This document shows, one piece after another, positions 7,511 through 16,317 of a stretch of 64,000 nucleotides of DNA. Below the pieces are notes generated by a model. The model was given only the letters and a program-made list of their open reading frames with translations, was not told the origin of the DNA and made no database searches. Position numbers and translations under genes: made by a program. The first letter of the stretch is position 1; the number at the start of each line of letters is the position of its first letter. Source of the stretch: Robertmurraya andreesenii (lineage in GTDB: Bacteria; Bacillota; Bacilli; Bacillales; Cytobacillaceae); the NCBI RefSeq assembly GCF_030813005.1, contig NZ_JAUSTU010000008.1, positions 1 through 64,000 of the forward strand, given 5' to 3'.

Positions 7511-8515
7511 ACTCCTTTTTAAAATAATCAAGGTAAAGTCGTCTCTTAATCGAAAATTCTGCAGCTTCTCAACATCCTTAAAAATATGGTTCACAATTTC
7601 TTGTGCAGACAAATGAATGTATTTCCGAATATTAGAAAGAATAAATTCCTTTTCAATAAACCCGTCAGCCGTCTTGCATTCCGTAACTCCATCAGATAAA
7701 AGGATAATCATATCACCAGGATGGACCATTTTTTCATATTGTGGATATTTGGTTTTTTTTTCGATACCAAGCAACAGTCCCTTTGCCTTGATTTCTTCAA
7801 ACTCTTTCTTGCTCCCATCATAATAAAATCCCGGCTCATGTCCTGCCGAGGCATAGGAAAAAATATGATGTTCAAAATTGTACATTCCATAAAACATCGT
7901 CACAAACATGCTCGGGTCCACATTCTGTTCTACTACACGATTTAGATTTTCCAATAAAATGCTCGGTTCATTTCGATGCTCAGGCAAGCTATCCATCGCG
8001 TACTTTATCATGGACATACAGAGGGCCGCTGGAATTCCCTTCCCAATCACATCTGCAATCGCAATGCTAATGCTTTTGTTGTCATCCTGGACAAAATTAT
8101 AGTAATCCCCGTTCATATGTCTGGCAGGTACACTAATCGCCCCGATATCTAGCCCTTCAATAGTGGGTATTTCCGTTTCAAGAAGAACCTGCTGAACGTT
8201 GGCGGCGATTTCCATTTCCGAGCGAAGCTCTTTTTGCTGATCCCTTAGGCTTTGATGCTCGCGATAGGCAAAGCCGTAACCGAGCATAATTTCAAGTAGG
8301 ATGTCAAACGAATGGACGACATAATCTGGCATGTCGGGATACATCTTCTGCAAAAGCATTTTATGAAGACTGATAATTTCTTCAGGAGTAATCTGATTTT
8401 CTATGGATTTTCTGCTGAATTTTTGCCCGAGATAAAGGGTTGACTCCGATTGCTCATTAATATATCTAGTTAGAATATCTCGGTATTTCGCTTCCATCAC
8501 ATCACGAAAAGGCAT
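7505..8515 (-). CDS. rsbU: RsbU, environmental-stress RsbV-P phosphatase
   Basis: 336 residues. The N-terminal helical domain (about 1-85) binds RsbT; the C-terminal SpoIIE/PP2C domain has ADVIGKGIPAALCMSM, SAGHEPGFYY, LLSDGVTE and DDFT. Activated by RsbT, it dephosphorylates RsbV-P. The start is moved to MPFRDVMEAKY (ATG at 8513-8515), which has GGAGG 7-8 nt upstream and matches the B. subtilis N-terminus. The longer frame would swallow the ribosome binding site. Confidence 0.95.
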   Translation of the reverse strand: MPFRDVMEAKYRDILTRYINEQSESTLYLGQKFSRKSIENQITPEEIISLHKMLLQKMYPDMPDYVVHSFDILLEIMLGYGFAYREHQSLRDQQKELRSEMEIAANVQQVLLETEIPTIEGLDIGAISVPARHMNGDYYNFVQDDNKSISIAIADVIGKGIPAALCMSMIKYAMDSLPEHRNEPSILLENLNRVVEQNVDPSMFVTMFYGMYNFEHHIFSYASAGHEPGFYYDGSKKEFEEIKAKGLLLGIEKKTKYPQYEKMVHPGDMIILLSDGVTECKTADGFIEKEFILSNIRKYIHLSAQEIVNHIFKDVEKLQNFRLRDDFTLIILKRSV

Positions 8516-8526
8516 AAGTACCCCTC

Positions 8527-8928
8527 CTACCGTATCCATTTGATGGCATTGATTTCTGTCCCGGTTTCTGGTGATGAAACAATTTGAAATTCATCCATAA
8601 GCCTTTTTACACCCGGAAGTCCCGCACCAAGACCACCAGAGGTAGAATATCCGTCCTCCATAGCCAACCGTATATCCATAATTCCAGGTCCATTGTCTAT
8701 TGCTACAATACGTAATCCCGCATGTCCTTTTTCATATATTTTCTCAATACATACCTTTCCTTTATCTGCATAAATGAAAATATTTCTTGCCAGCTCACTA
8801 ATGGCAGTAGTGATGCGCGCTTGATCCACAATTCCAAATCCAAGCTCTTTGGCAACATTGCGACCCAATTGTCTTGCGGCTACGATGTCCCATTCAGTCT
8901 GGATTCTCACGCAGGATTGGTTACTCAT
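8527..8928 (-). CDS. rsbT: RsbT, stressosome switch kinase
   Basis: 133 residues, GHKL kinase with N box ISELARNIFIYA, G1 AIDNGPGI, and G2 GGLGAGLPGVKRLMDEF. It phosphorylates RsbS and RsbR, leaves the stressosome under stress and activates RsbU. It lies 4 nt downstream of rsbS. Confidence 0.96.
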   Translation of the reverse strand: MSNQSCVRIQTEWDIVAARQLGRNVAKELGFGIVDQARITTAISELARNIFIYADKGKVCIEKIYEKGHAGLRIVAIDNGPGIMDIRLAMEDGYSTSGGLGAGLPGVKRLMDEFQIVSSPETGTEINAIKWIR

Positions 8929-8932
8929 GTAG

Positions 8933-9289
8933 TTATTCCCCCAATTCCTGTTGTAATTTCTCCAGGCCCTTTTCTAAATCCAAGGAGGTCAAAACATCAT
9001 CCAGTCTTATTCCTAACTCTATTAAAGTAATCGCCACGGCAGGCTGTATCCCTGTTATGACCACCTGTGCTCCCATTAGCTTTGACATGCTTATCACATC
9101 GCCCAATACCTTTGCGATAAAAGAATCGATGAAGTCAATCGATGTAATATCAATGACAACTCCGCTTGCGCTCGTTTCATGAATCTTATGTAGCAAATCC
9201 TCTTGAAATTGCAAAGCTGTTTGATCATCTAGTTCCCATTGAATGGAAACCAATAAATAGTCATACAATTTAAGAATTGGAATCCTCAC
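8933..9289 (-). CDS. rsbS: RsbS, stressosome scaffold STAS protein
   Basis: 118 residues with a single STAS domain. Ser56 in DFIDSFIAKVLG is the RsbT target (Ser59 in B. subtilis). The start is a GTG at 9287-9289 preceded by GGTGG, giving MRIPILKLYDYL, which closely matches the B. subtilis start. An ATG 7 codons upstream lacks a good site. It overlaps the end of rsbRA. Confidence 0.94.
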   Translation of the reverse strand: MRIPILKLYDYLLVSIQWELDDQTALQFQEDLLHKIHETSASGVVIDITSIDFIDSFIAKVLGDVISMSKLMGAQVVITGIQPAVAITLIELGIRLDDVLTSLDLEKGLEKLQQELGE

Positions 9290-10118
9290 TTTTTCCACCC
9301 ACCTGTACAATTTTCTTGTTCGTCTGCTCCAACGCTGCTTCCATCCTTTTTTTCAATGTATTCTTAGTCGTAATCTGATTCAAACTGATTCCCAGATTCA
9401 CGATTGTTTGTGCAATTTCCGGACGAATTCCTACAAGCATGCATTTTGCGCCAACAAGTCTCACTGCTTCAGCAGCTTGAATAATATGGTGAGCAACCAT
9501 TGTATCGACTACCGGAACACCAGTAATATCAATTAAAACGACTTCTGAACGATGCTTGACTACCCCGTTGAGAAGGTTTTCCATGATTTGTTTGGCTCTT
9601 TCCGTATCGATCGCCCCGATCAGAGGCATAACAGAAATGCCGTCAAAGACAGGGATTAACGGGGCTGAAAGCTCCTGTAACGCAATTTTTTGCAGAGAAA
9701 CCGTTCGTTCCCAAGTGGTTGAATAAATATGGACAATTTCATTGGTCATCGGAGTTGTCCACTTATCCAGGCCATAGAAAACCTTCATTTCATCCTCTTC
9801 ACTAACTAGCCGATCCGCTTTTATTCCCTCAAAGACAATCGAGGAAAACACCCGGATTCCCTCGGTAACAAAGCTTAATGGCCAACCAAGCTTCACCACT
9901 TTTTCCGCAAAATCATGGAGCCTTTCGCTATATTCATCATTTGTTTCATTCAGATTAGAGATCACCATTTCTACAAATTCTCTGCTAGTCCCCACAAACA
10001 CATGGTTGGAGACCACTCTCAGAACACGATCATCTGATTTTTCCTTCATTTTTTCGACCCATTGCTTGAGGATATGCTCCTTTTGTTCTTGAATATAATG
10101 GATGATAACCCGATTCAT
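9270..10118 (-). CDS. rsbRA: RsbRA, stressosome sensor/scaffold protein
   Basis: 282 residues: an N-terminal non-heme globin-like sensor domain (about 1-135), a linker helix, and a C-terminal STAS domain. The two RsbT phosphorylation sites are conserved as Thr172 (AIDTERAK) and Thr206 (VPVVDTMVAH), equivalent to Thr171 and Thr205 of B. subtilis. The C-terminal half is nearly identical to the B. subtilis protein while the N-terminal half is divergent, as is typical. The start is the ATG after GAGAGG; an ATG 5 codons upstream is less likely. Confidence 0.94.
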   Translation of the reverse strand: MNRVIIHYIQEQKEHILKQWVEKMKEKSDDRVLRVVSNHVFVGTSREFVEMVISNLNETNDEYSERLHDFAEKVVKLGWPLSFVTEGIRVFSSIVFEGIKADRLVSEEDEMKVFYGLDKWTTPMTNEIVHIYSTTWERTVSLQKIALQELSAPLIPVFDGISVMPLIGAIDTERAKQIMENLLNGVVKHRSEVVLIDITGVPVVDTMVAHHIIQAAEAVRLVGAKCMLVGIRPEIAQTIVNLGISLNQITTKNTLKKRMEAALEQTNKKIVQVGGKSEDSNS

Positions 10119-10223
10119 TTCATCCTCTCCCATCCAAATAATAAAATGTAAACCAACTTTCTATTTATGATAACAGCCCTTTGATGATAATACAAAATAT
10201 TCACAACTTACCGACTTTTCTAT

Positions 10224-10249
10224 TTACCCTCTTCCCATTCTATTCAAAC
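10224..10249 (-). promoter_or_regulatory. Possible SigB-type promoter upstream of rsbRA
   Basis: The minus strand shows GTTTGA (10244-10249), a 14-bp spacer and GGGTAA (10224-10229), with the rsbRA ATG about 105 nt downstream. It resembles the clear SigB promoter at 7486-7510 with one extra mismatch. Together with the terminators upstream it suggests that rsbR can be transcribed on its own. Confidence 0.45.
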
Positions 10250-10268
10250 CTTGGCAAAAATAGAGTAC

Positions 10269-10293
10269 AAAAAAAGACGAGTATTCAACTCGC
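10269..10293 (-). terminator. Rho-independent terminator between ndoA and rsbRA
   Basis: The minus strand has the hairpin GCGAGT-TGAAT-ACTCGT followed by seven T. It lies about 80 nt after the ndoA terminator, so a short transcript could end here. Confidence 0.75.
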
Positions 10294-10375
10294 CCTAGGG
10301 GAAATCGCCTTATATTCAGTATTCGGCTTTTGCACTCATATTTTAGAAAGAAATGTTTATACTGATAAAACAAAT

Positions 10376-10403
10376 AAAAAACGCCCTTTGAATAAGGAGC
10401 GTT
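10376..10403 (-). terminator. Terminator after ndoA
   Basis: The minus strand has AACGCTCCTT, a four-base loop, AAGGGCGTT and six T, starting just after the ndoA stop codon. Confidence 0.8.
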
Positions 10404-10408
10404 TGGGA

Positions 10409-10759
10409 TTAAAATTCTATGAGACCTAAGCTGATTTGTAATGCTTCGTCCACTTTTTCCATCATTTCTTCATCGAGATGAGTAATCTTATCGGTTAAGC
10501 GTTGTTTATCGATTGTTCGTATCTGTTCCAACAGGATGACCGAGTCTCTCTCGAAACCATATCGCTTCGCATCAATTTCAACATGTGTAGGCAGTTTTGC
10601 TTTTTGAATTTGTGCAGTTATTGCGGCAATAATGACTGTGGGACTAAACCGATTCCCAATGTCGTTCTGAATCACAAGTACTGGACGGACACCGCCTTGT
10701 TCTGAGCCAACAACTGGGGACAGGTCTGCAAAATATACGTCTCCACGTTTGACAATCAA
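10409..10759 (-). CDS. ndoA: Endoribonuclease toxin NdoA (MazF/EndoA)
   Basis: 116 residues. MazF fold with the N-terminal RGDVYFADLSPVVGSEQGG and RPVLVIQND, then the conserved LLEQIRTIDKQRL. It cleaves single-stranded RNA at short U-rich sites (UACAU in B. subtilis). It follows its antitoxin gene by 4 nt, and both lie between alr and rsbRA as in B. subtilis. Length and sequence look intact. Confidence 0.96.
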   Translation of the reverse strand: MIVKRGDVYFADLSPVVGSEQGGVRPVLVIQNDIGNRFSPTVIIAAITAQIQKAKLPTHVEIDAKRYGFERDSVILLEQIRTIDKQRLTDKITHLDEEMMEKVDEALQISLGLIEF

Positions 10760-10763
10760 AGGA

Positions 10764-11045
10764 TTATCCCCCGCTTACAAGACGTTCAACTGTGTGTTCT
10801 GCCTCATATTCTGCATGGAAGCTTTCAGAAGCAATAGATAAGTTTATTTTCGCCATTTCCATGTAGCCACGTCTCATGGATTCACGAATTTGTCTCTTTT
10901 TCCGTTCGCGCAAATACATTTTTGTTGCCTGATAAATGAATTCATTTCTGTTTACATTCTCTTGTTTGACATAACCATCTAATTCAGTTAATAAGTGCTC
11001 AGGTAAACTAACCAAAATTTCTGTTGTTGCGCTGGACTCAGACAC
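10764..11045 (-). CDS. ndoAI: Antitoxin NdoAI (EndoAI, ribbon-helix-helix)
   Basis: 93 residues, the same as B. subtilis. The N-terminal ribbon-helix-helix is TEILVSLPEHLLTELDGYV; the C-terminal toxin-binding part includes RRGYMEMAKINLSIASE and ends VERLVSGG. The GTG at 11043-11045 is chosen as start, with GGAGG 9 nt upstream and the family N-terminus SESSATTE; the in-frame ATG two codons upstream is only 3 nt from GGAGG. It neutralises NdoA and probably represses the operon. Confidence 0.94.
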   Translation of the reverse strand: MSESSATTEILVSLPEHLLTELDGYVKQENVNRNEFIYQATKMYLRERKKRQIRESMRRGYMEMAKINLSIASESFHAEYEAEHTVERLVSGG

Positions 11046-11167
11046 AAACATACACCTCCACCATCACTACACACCATTTTTGACCGTACTTACTGTCCGC
11101 AAAAGTTCCGGTTTCTCTAGTTATCATTGCATGAGAAAGTTGTATCACTTAATCTATACCATATTTA

Positions 11168-11195
11168 ATAATACCATCAATCCGTCTAGATGCAA
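11168..11195 (-). promoter_or_regulatory. SigA-type promoter of ndoAI-ndoA
   Basis: The minus strand has TTGCAT (11190-11195), a 16-bp spacer and TATTAT (11168-11173), about 125 nt upstream of the antitoxin start. It would serve the toxin-antitoxin pair and possibly rsb genes by read-through. Confidence 0.5.
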
Positions 11196-11271
11196 AGGCA
11201 ATTTATCAATTCTACTGTATTATCAGCCAAGAAAACACCCTTTTATGCATGATCATCACAATAACTTTTTT

Positions 11272-12453
11272 TTATGCTTTTTTCTTGTCCAAAAGCTTGA
11301 GTATTGGATTGCTAACGGCCATTTTTTTCCCGGCCTTTACATAAATCCTCGGAACCCGACTCGAAATCAAGCATGGAATTTCGTAGTTGATGGTATCGAG
11401 CCACGATGCAACCTCATCGATCGCTATCGCATCATTCTGATCCTGTCCAATTAAAGTAACAACAGTTCCAACAGTAAGCTCACATGGAAGTTTAATCATA
11501 CACTGATCCATGCATATTCTACCCACAATTGGCACTCTCATACCATTAACTAGAACAACATTCCCTTGGAGTTTGCGAATCCACCCATCGGCATAGCCGA
11601 TTGGAAGCGTGCCGATCCATTCTTCCTCCTGCGCTTCATACGTAGCTCCATAGCTCACCGTTTCCCCGGGCAAGAGCTTCTTCACGTGAATAAGCTTTGT
11701 TCTTAATGAAAAGGCCTCTTTCAATGAAAAGGGTAGCGCTTCTTTCATTTCGACGGAAGGGGACAGCCCATACATCGCAATTCCAAATCGAATCCCATTA
11801 AAAAAAGCTGCAGGTTCTCTTAAGGAAGCTGCGCTATTGCTTGCGTGAATCATCCTTGGCTTTGTCTTAAGGGCGCTTATCATGCTTTTGAACTTGCTTA
11901 ACTGTTCTTGGAAGTAGCTTAAATCGCCACTATCGGCTGTTGCAAAATGAGTAAACACTCCATCTAGCTGAAACCTCGGATCTTCCCCTAGAAGCCCTTC
12001 AATCTTAAGCAATGTTTCCTTGTCTCGAATTCCAATCCTGCCCATTCCCGTGTCTAATTTAAGATGTACAGATACCGTTGCGTCCTTACCGAGGACCTCT
12101 TTTGCTTCTCGGACCCAATCCTCTTGAAAAATCGTTAGCGTAATTTGATGCTCGGCTGCTATTTGGACGTAAGAGGGATTTGTCGCACCAAGCACGAGGA
12201 TCGGTGCATCAATCCCTTTTTGCCTTAGTGCAAGTGCCTCATCCAAAAAGGCTACAGCTAAGGAAGAGGCTCCCGCTTCGAGGGCTGTCTTTGCCACCTG
12301 AACATCCCCATGACCATAGGCATTGGCCTTTACAACGGCCATCATTTCAACATCCCCCGGTAAAAGTGATTTCATTTGAGCCACATTGTCCCTTATATGA
12401 TCAAGATTCACTTCCACCCATGTATCCCGATAAAACTGTTCTTCATTCATCAT
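11272..12453 (-). CDS. alr: Alanine racemase
   Basis: 393 residues. Fold-type III PLP enzyme: the PLP lysine lies in VVKANAYGHG near residue 40, the catalytic tyrosine in the C-terminal half in GETVSYGATYEA, with GYADGWIRKL and RICMDQCM also typical. It converts L- to D-alanine for peptidoglycan and lies near ddl and murF, which use the product. It lies between ydcC and ndoAI as in B. subtilis. Confidence 0.97.
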   Translation of the reverse strand: MMNEEQFYRDTWVEVNLDHIRDNVAQMKSLLPGDVEMMAVVKANAYGHGDVQVAKTALEAGASSLAVAFLDEALALRQKGIDAPILVLGATNPSYVQIAAEHQITLTIFQEDWVREAKEVLGKDATVSVHLKLDTGMGRIGIRDKETLLKIEGLLGEDPRFQLDGVFTHFATADSGDLSYFQEQLSKFKSMISALKTKPRMIHASNSAASLREPAAFFNGIRFGIAMYGLSPSVEMKEALPFSLKEAFSLRTKLIHVKKLLPGETVSYGATYEAQEEEWIGTLPIGYADGWIRKLQGNVVLVNGMRVPIVGRICMDQCMIKLPCELTVGTVVTLIGQDQNDAIAIDEVASWLDTINYEIPCLISSRVPRIYVKAGKKMAVSNPILKLLDKKKA

Positions 12454-12554
12454 CCAATTCCACTTCCCCCTAAATTCCGGACATTTCTAAATAAAATTAT
12501 CAAACTCTAGAGAGGGATTGTCAAATCGGAAAGGTAAACAGGCCTAACCAATAC

Positions 12555-12582
12555 AAAAAAGACTCTTCCGTTTGGAAGAGCC
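12555..12582 (-). terminator. Terminator after ydcC
   Basis: The minus strand has GGCTCTTCC-AAAC-GGAAGAGTC followed by six T, directly after the lipoprotein gene stop. It separates ydcC from alr. Confidence 0.85.
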
Positions 12583-12592
12583 TCATCATTCT

Positions 12593-13615
12593 TTATTTTC
12601 CCATCTCACCTTGTACCTCGACAGAACGGGCAAGCATCAACATTTCTTCCTCTGTCAAGTCTTTGGAAGCTAGTGTATAATCGACTCCCTGGTGGGTCCA
12701 AGTGAGTGTATTAGAAGAAAGAGCCCCGATCGTGAAGCCTAGATCAACCGGTTCGCCGCTGACCGTTGTTGCAACCATCGTCGTCGGAACAACAACCGCT
12801 TTTTCCTGAATAAGAGTAAACGATTTTTCGCCACCACCATAGGTTAGGATGACACGTTTGCCATTTTCCGTATTCATCGGCTTCTCTTCAATCAGCTCCA
12901 CCTCTGGAATTTCAGCCGTTGGGTATTTCACTGTAAACTCCTCGTCCTCTAAATCCCCCATCACAGGCACCTCTAGCTGTGCACCCGTCATATTTTTCGC
13001 CATATCAAAGTCCTTTTTGTCAAAGGTAGCATTAAAATTAGTTGCAGAAAATTCAACAGTCACGAGTGATTTACGATCAGAATCCATGACCTTCACACTG
13101 ATGGGTGTAAGATCCTTCCGATTGAGCTTGATCTCTTGCAATGGCAGCATTTTATTATTTTGATAGCGCGTTTTTGTTTCAAACACATAATGCTCCTTTG
13201 TTGCTGTAAACTTTGCTTCTTTATCCTCAATAATGTCCCTTATAAGCGACTCATATAGATAGGCTTGGCTGCTATTTTCTGGCCAATCACTTTGGAATCG
13301 GAAGCTCTTATTTAGCGCAGGTGTAAGAACAAAAACTCCCTCACCATTGCGAAGAATCATTTGGCTTTGATCCTTTTGGGCATTTTTTAAATCAACGCGA
13401 TAGTAGGTTGGTTCCTTATGCCAGATTTCCACATCATAGGTTTGTGGATCCGTGCCCATTTGCAGGGTCATCTTCGCCTTTACCTTATAACCCTTCAAAT
13501 CCTCCAGCTTTTTGTTCAAATCCTTCACGACATCTTCCTGTGACTTCGACCCACAGGCGGACAATGCAAAAACTACCATTAACCCGGCGAGAAGCAGTAC
13601 AATCCATTTCTTCAT
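12593..13615 (-). CDS. ydcC: LolA-like sporulation lipoprotein (YdcC type)
   Basis: 340 residues. It has a lipoprotein signal peptide: a hydrophobic core VLLLAGLMVVF and the lipobox LSAC with lipidated Cys21. The rest is a LolA/LppX-like beta-rich fold. B. subtilis YdcC, encoded at the same place between acpS and alr, is a sporulation-associated lipoprotein with no precise biochemical role known to me. The start has AAGGGG upstream. The 205 nt between it and acpS hold no recognisable gene. Confidence 0.9.
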   Translation of the reverse strand: MKKWIVLLLAGLMVVFALSACGSKSQEDVVKDLNKKLEDLKGYKVKAKMTLQMGTDPQTYDVEIWHKEPTYYRVDLKNAQKDQSQMILRNGEGVFVLTPALNKSFRFQSDWPENSSQAYLYESLIRDIIEDKEAKFTATKEHYVFETKTRYQNNKMLPLQEIKLNRKDLTPISVKVMDSDRKSLVTVEFSATNFNATFDKKDFDMAKNMTGAQLEVPVMGDLEDEEFTVKYPTAEIPEVELIEEKPMNTENGKRVILTYGGGEKSFTLIQEKAVVVPTTMVATTVSGEPVDLGFTIGALSSNTLTWTHQGVDYTLASKDLTEEEMLMLARSVEVQGEMGK

Positions 13616-13820
13616 TCTTTCAACCCCTTCGTCTCATTTGTGCTTGTTCTAGCTTCAGTATCAATGGAGGGAGTAGACAGTATTTAGACATTGGCTTAGA
13701 TTCTCAATGTTCCCGCCGCCTAGTCTTGTCTCCCCTATCGCACTATGAATATATGAGACAACCATTGGGATTATGACGAGCCTTATGGAAAGACTGTTAA
13801 ATTTTTTCGATTCGCCTTAA

Positions 13821-14189
13821 TCATGAACCGTTGTGTGAACTCTCTTCGATGATGACCTGCGCAACCGCATAATCTGTACTATGAGAAATGGATAAATGAA
13901 CAAGCTTTTCTAACGGCTTACTTATATACGGTTTCCCCTTTTCATCAACAACAATTTCAATATCTAAAAAGGATAACTCCTTGCCGATGCCCGTACCATT
14001 TGCTTTTGAGAAAGCTTCCTTTGCGGCAAACCTTCCTGCAAGAAATTCAATTTTTCTCTTTCCAGATAAACCTTCAAAGGTTTGTTTTTCATTTTCGGTT
14101 AAAATTCTTTCTGCGAACCTTTTTTGTCGTTCCACGATGCTTTCAATTCTTTTCAATTCTACAATATCAATACCGATGCCAGTAATCAT
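13821..14189 (-). CDS. acpS: Holo-[acyl-carrier-protein] synthase
   Basis: 122 residues. It has GIGIDIVELKRI at the N-terminus (metal-binding Asp8) and the phosphopantetheinyl transferase motif FLAGRFAAKEAFSKANGTGIG, ending LSISHSTDYAVAQVI. It transfers 4'-phosphopantetheine from CoA to ACP for fatty acid synthesis. It is divergent from the rhomboid gene, with an 80-nt intergenic region. Confidence 0.97.
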   Translation of the reverse strand: MITGIGIDIVELKRIESIVERQKRFAERILTENEKQTFEGLSGKRKIEFLAGRFAAKEAFSKANGTGIGKELSFLDIEIVVDEKGKPYISKPLEKLVHLSISHSTDYAVAQVIIEESSHNGS

Positions 14190-14269
14190 AACCGTTCTCC
14201 CTTACATTTTTCTCAACAGACAAGCATAATAGTTATAATGAACTTAAAGAAGTACGAGGAGGTTTTCAT

Positions 14270-14866
14270 TTGTTTGTACGAACGGAAAGCTTTAAAGAAT
14301 TTATCCGCTACTATCCTGTTGTTTCCTTCATTGTCCTTATCCATATCCTATTATATTTGCTAACCGTAATACCAGCCTTCCCTTCTGCATGGCTGTTTGA
14401 AACCTTAATGGGTGTGAACTTATATATCGTTCAAGGGGAATATTGGCGTCTTGTCACTCCAATCTTCATTCATAGCGGGCTTGCACATGTATTATTTAAT
14501 AGCTTCTCACTCGTCCTGTTTGGTCCTGCTCTTGAACGGATGCTTGGGAAATCGCGCTTTATCCTTCTATATTTAGCGACAGGGATTCTCGCAAATGTCG
14601 CTACATTATTGCTGAAACCATTAACCTATACCCATGTTGGCTCGAGCGGGGCCATATTTGGTTTATTTGGCGTGTATCTTGCCATTGTGCTGCTAAGAAA
14701 GGATTTAATGTCAAGTGAAAATACTCAAGTGATCTTAACCATTGCCATCATCGGCGTCTTAATGACCTTTCTCCAGCCAAATATTAATGTGACCGCCCAT
14801 CTCTTCGGGTTAATTTCAGGATTCGTCCTCGGCAGTATGCTCATTGGAAAAGGCCGACAATATTAA
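14270..14866 (+). CDS. Rhomboid family intramembrane serine protease (YdcA type)
   Basis: 198 residues with six predicted membrane segments. The catalytic dyad is visible: Ser126 in GSSGAIFG and His177 in TAHLFG. Rhomboids cut transmembrane substrates; the substrate here is unknown. The start is TTG, 7 nt after AGGAGG. A TATAAT at 14234-14239 may be its -10 box. It lies opposite to acpS and converges on ydbT. Confidence 0.93.
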   Translation: MFVRTESFKEFIRYYPVVSFIVLIHILLYLLTVIPAFPSAWLFETLMGVNLYIVQGEYWRLVTPIFIHSGLAHVLFNSFSLVLFGPALERMLGKSRFILLYLATGILANVATLLLKPLTYTHVGSSGAIFGLFGVYLAIVLLRKDLMSSENTQVILTIAIIGVLMTFLQPNINVTAHLFGLISGFVLGSMLIGKGRQY

Positions 14867-14897
14867 GAAAAAGCGCTGAGTCACAGCGCTTTTTCTT
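14867..14897. terminator. Bidirectional terminator between rhomboid gene and ydbT
   Basis: A near-perfect palindrome AAAAAGCGCTG-AGTCA-CAGCGCTTTTT works on both strands. The ydbT stop codon (TGA on minus) sits in the loop, so the last codons of ydbT form one arm of the stem. Confidence 0.85.
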
Positions 14898-16317
14898 CCC
14901 TTGAATACCATTCGTACATGGTACGAACATCCTTTTCCTCTAAATCAACAACTGCCCCACCTGCTCCTCCCATCCCAGACATGACCTTGGCCTCGACCGA
15001 AGCCAGCTCCTTCTTGCTCTGAAAAAAGCTTTTCTTCATCGCCAGGGATTGGATCTTATTCTTCTGCATATAAACCGTATGCTTAACAACATTCCGATAG
15101 GATAGGGTTAATTGATTTCCAGTTTGATTCCAACCCGCCGCCTTGAACTTTAAATAAGACCAACCCGCTGAGAGCGGCAATAATAATAAGGACAGAAAAC
15201 CCCAAGGTCTCAAGAAAATGATTAAAAGAACGCTGATTGGAACAACTAAGAACCAGCCTCTAAATACATATCTTCTTAAAGAACGTTTTGGAGCGGAAAT
15301 CATCTCGTCAGATAAGGTATATCCGTCGATATTCCCTTCAATAATACCCCGTACCTTATCCCTTTTGATAAACGGAAGGATGTTTACCGCTGCACTTTCA
15401 GCGTTTTGCGCTGAGCCTCCAGCACTTTCAATATAGACGCTTGCATAGCCTAATGGCTGACGCAATAGGTTTTCACTAATCCGGATACCTTGGATTCGAT
15501 TCAACGGAATCGTCAGCTGCTTTTTTTCTAATAATCCCCTAGTGATAATTAGATCATTATCAACCTTCTTCAATGTAAAATCAGCATACTTCAGCATCAT
15601 CCCAATGACTGCAATGATCCAAGCAAGCACAAAGCCGATAAAAACAAGGATACTTATAAAAATCACGCCATTTGCAACTAAATCCTCCAGCTGATGAAAG
15701 ACGGTTTCATAGGGGATGATGTCATCAAATTGAGATAGGAATGCAACAACGGCTGAAATAACCACTCCGACACCACCGGATGTCGATGCCAATAAGAGAA
15801 GTTCTTTCGCTGAAATTTTATATAAAATTTCCTCCTTCACTTCTTGCGACAGTACATCTTCCGAGCGATTATTTTTTGCATTTTGAAGGACATCCTGAAT
15901 GGCGGCAGCCTCCACCTTTGAAATTGCCGTTAAAACGGCTTCAGCGTCAGCTCCACTAGAACCCGCTGTTTCAATCTTTACCTTGACCAATCCAAATGGA
16001 CGATGGAATATCCCTTCCGAAAAATCAAGGCTTTGAATTCGCTCAAAGGGGATATAGCGTTTTTTCCTGACGAATAGACCGTATTCAATTCTAAGCTCTC
16101 CTTCTTCCAATCTGTATGTGTAACGAAGCCATGACACGATTCCAGAAGCTAAAATTAGAATAAGGATGACCGCTCCTCCAATAATAGGGATAAGAATCGT
16201 ACCTATTCCTTTGCTTCCGAATACAACGAATGCGAAAAATGGAATAATGAGCTCTTTCAGCGTCTTTAATCCGTTGAGGACCGCTGTGATTGGATGAAGT
16301 CGTTTCGGTTCAGACAT
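14881..16317 (-). CDS. ydbT: Bacterial PH domain membrane protein (YdbT type)
   Basis: 478 residues with several membrane segments and repeated bPH2 (DUF304) domains, marked by the recurring phrases RYIPFERIQSLDFSEG and LTIPLNRIQGIRISEN and by the following RPFG/QPLG. The B. subtilis ydbST pair is reported to protect against amylocyclicin; this role is an extrapolation. The start is placed at MSEPKRLH, 9 nt after GGTGG; an ATG two codons upstream is possible. It overlaps ydbS. Confidence 0.88.
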   Translation of the reverse strand: MSEPKRLHPITAVLNGLKTLKELIIPFFAFVVFGSKGIGTILIPIIGGAVILILILASGIVSWLRYTYRLEEGELRIEYGLFVRKKRYIPFERIQSLDFSEGIFHRPFGLVKVKIETAGSSGADAEAVLTAISKVEAAAIQDVLQNAKNNRSEDVLSQEVKEEILYKISAKELLLLASTSGGVGVVISAVVAFLSQFDDIIPYETVFHQLEDLVANGVIFISILVFIGFVLAWIIAVIGMMLKYADFTLKKVDNDLIITRGLLEKKQLTIPLNRIQGIRISENLLRQPLGYASVYIESAGGSAQNAESAAVNILPFIKRDKVRGIIEGNIDGYTLSDEMISAPKRSLRRYVFRGWFLVVPISVLLIIFLRPWGFLSLLLLPLSAGWSYLKFKAAGWNQTGNQLTLSYRNVVKHTVYMQKNKIQSLAMKKSFFQSKKELASVEAKVMSGMGGAGGAVVDLEEKDVRTMYEWYSREEKAL

